In this document: positions 62,589 through 64,000 of the stretch, in pieces | Layout of the letters: each line of letters opens with the position of its first letter | Numbering within the stretch: position 1 is the first letter of the stretch | Source of the DNA: Centrapalus pauciflorus | Taxonomy: Eukaryota; Streptophyta; Magnoliopsida; Asterales; Asteraceae | Reading direction: 5' to 3' | Length of the DNA stretch: 64,000 bases | NCBI GenBank assembly: GCA_020465985.1 | Contig: JAANYP010004670.1 | Span: forward strand, 62,001 to 126,000 | Notes under the pieces: model-generated | Databases searched by the model: none | Seen by the model: only the letters and a program-made list of their open reading frames with translations | What the model was told of the DNA's origin: nothing | Translations under genes and position numbers: made by a program

Positions 62589-62711
62589 TTAAAGAACTTG
62601 TTTAGACGATGGATTCACATACAAATAAAGAAATAGAATGATGAGTCTGGAATCTACAACCACTTGCTTCAGGTTAGTTTTTACCATTAAAAGCTTTTTG
62701 GTTGTTCGCTG

Positions 62712-62849
62712 AAACATAGTAGCGATTCCAAGAACTTCACGAGCCATTGTAGGGAATAATCCTTTGAAGTGACCTCTAACACCTCCTTCAGACCTTAGGA
62801 TGTGCCTTGCCACGTCCATTGGACCTCCATATTTCACCGTAGCCATGAC
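62712..62849 (-). pseudogene. Captured piece of a mitochondrial carrier (BOU-like) gene
   Basis: On minus it reads YVMATVKYGGPMDVARHILR, then SEGGVRGHFKGLFPTMARE and VLGIATMF. This is the matrix-side middle repeat of a mitochondrial solute carrier and fits the plant carrier BOU (A BOUT DE SOUFFLE, carnitine/acylcarnitine carrier-like) best from memory. The segment EGGVRGxFKGLxPTMARE is the typical carrier signature region between two membrane helices. Pro and Asn of the usual VPGN are changed to Leu and Ile. The open frame extends on both sides (62589-62960) into sequence I do not recognise. Only about 46 of about 300 residues are present. Confidence 0.75.
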
Positions 62850-63329
62850 ATAGCCAAACAACTCTTGATTTAAACTGTTTTTTACTGCACTGTTTATTTT
62901 TACTGCTTTGACTGCACTGTAATACTGCTTCATAATCTTTTTGTTATCATTTGAAAACACACTAACGATATCATATATATTGTACGTGTTTTAATATGTT
63001 GCAGGTTAGTTTTTTCTTTTGACATATGCAAAGTGATCGAAAGAAGGAGTGTTGTGCATGATAAGAGTCGGTTTCGTATGAAACAAATTACAAGAAGATG
63101 AATTGAATATGCATTCCCAAGATTGTAATTTACTTTTTTGGTGATCGCTTATACATTTGATGGTCCTTATTTTGGTTGTAGACGTTTATATACTTGAAAT
63201 ACTTTTCGATCGATATGTTATGAAATGAAATTATTATTGTTAAATTGAATTATAAGTAGAAAAACTATCACGAAGCAATTAAATAAATATTTGTATTTAC
63301 ATTAAATTTAAAAATAATGAAAGTGTTTC

Positions 63330-63757
63330 TTTTGTCTAGAAAATATTGCATTTATGTAAATTTACACAATAATAAAGTGTTGCAATAGATTGATAATGGT
63401 GTTGTATTTACATAATGACAACATTTGATAAGTGTTGCAACTGATAAATAAAGTGTTGCTATAAGTTGGTAACAATAAATTAAAAGTGTTGCTTTAGTGT
63501 ATAAAAAGTGTTGAATTTATAATATAATTGCAACACATTAAAAAGTGTTGCTTTAGAATATAAAAAGTGTTGCATTTATAAAATAATGGCAACACTTTTG
63601 AAAAGTGTTACATTATCCAGTGAAAGTGTCGCTTTAGACCTAAGACGACGTTGGCTAAGGTGGCACTACATAAAGTGTGCATTAGGCCTATAGCAACACT
63701 TGTAAGGCCTAACATAACACTTTTCCCATGTTGCTTTAGGTTCATTTTGTTGTAGCG
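63330..63757. repeat. Right subterminal repeat array of the CACTA element
   Basis: More than a dozen AAAGTGTTGC / GCAACACTTT words at about 63370-63740. An 84-codon minus-strand open frame here (63608-63862) crosses the terminus and is mostly repeat-derived. Confidence 0.85.
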
Positions 63758-63832
63758 CAAATTTGATGGTAAAAAATTAGAGAAATAAGAGAGTGCAGGT
63801 AATGTCCTCAACCTGTTGTTTGAAGAGAAGAT
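63758..63832. other. Flanking DNA right of the CACTA element
   Basis: Short, exon-like on the minus strand (continues the open frame from the repeat to the right with SSNNRLRTLPALSYFSN). Unassigned. Confidence 0.35.
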
Positions 63833-64000
63833 TATGGTTCTATATTGTGTGTCATCAACCACATGACTGCAAGGAAAAAAAACATGCTAACAGAATTTAG
63901 CAATCTATATATAAAGGGACAAAGTATGAAGCATGCCTATAACCTGATTCTTGAAAATTTTAAGCTTATTGCTAGCATATCGAGGTGACAACACATAATG
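63833..64000. repeat. Right copy of the direct repeat at 10502-10670
   Basis: ATGGTTCTATATTGTGTGTC through CGAGGTGACAACACATAATG. It differs from the left copy at a handful of positions. The copy runs off the window end, so its true length is not known. Confidence 0.88.

Larger units (their letters stand above)
59715..63757. mobile_element. Non-autonomous CACTA transposon with captured gene pieces
   Basis: The left end is CACTACTACAAATC at 59715. The right end is GTTGTAGCG at 63757, whose reverse complement CGCTACAACAAAA matches with few changes. Dense GTGTTGC/GCAACAC words fill the first 280 and last 420 bases, as in CACTA subterminal regions. The 3-bp flanks are GAA and CAA, an imperfect target duplication. 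No transposase is present. The interior holds a MOB1-like exon, a BOU-like carrier exon and a Helitron-like end. About 4.04 kb. Confidence 0.75.

Overview
The window is nuclear DNA of a flowering plant. It is AT-rich and contains no complete host gene. Almost all of it is transposable elements of plant type: SIRE-type Ty1/copia and chromodomain (Tekay-like) Ty3/gypsy LTR retrotransposons, all primed from initiator Met tRNA, plus a CACTA DNA transposon. The copia elements carry a large third ORF after pol, as I recall for copia elements of the daisy family. A eudicot is likely and Asteraceae is my best guess, but no host gene here proves it.

Layout. 1-8285: copia A (+), cut by the window start, ending in a 3' LTR. 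8286-10501: copia D (-), 5'-truncated; A appears to have inserted into its RT. 10502-12497: older flanking DNA with a 165-bp segment that recurs at the far end of the window and a 580-bp AT-rich foldback. 12498-25992: copia B (-), full length with TSD AAAAC, of the same family as D. 25993-28090: flanking DNA with one CACTA-like end. 28091-59594: a three-level nest. Gypsy E (+, TSD AAAAT) received copia C (+, 36986-57944, TSD GTCTT) in its 3' LTR, and C received gypsy F (-, 38083-47028, TSD CATTC) in its leader. E and F belong to one family. 59715-63757: a CACTA element with arrays of a GTGTTGC motif near both ends, carrying pieces of two host genes (MOB1-like on +, a BOU-like mitochondrial carrier on -) and what looks like a Helitron 3' end. 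63758-64000: flanking DNA that repeats 10502-10670.

All retroelement coding regions are broken by stops, frameshifts or deletions, so nothing here looks autonomous. The most interesting points are the dual gene capture in the CACTA element, the gag-less gypsy F with nearly identical LTRs, the extra acidic/coiled-coil ORF ahead of gag in E and F, the internal polypurine tracts between pol and the third ORF in copia A and C, a CTGTTAG-type motif shared by coding and LTR parts of copia A, and the flanking repeat suggesting a duplication of about 53 kb or a haplotype/assembly duplicate.
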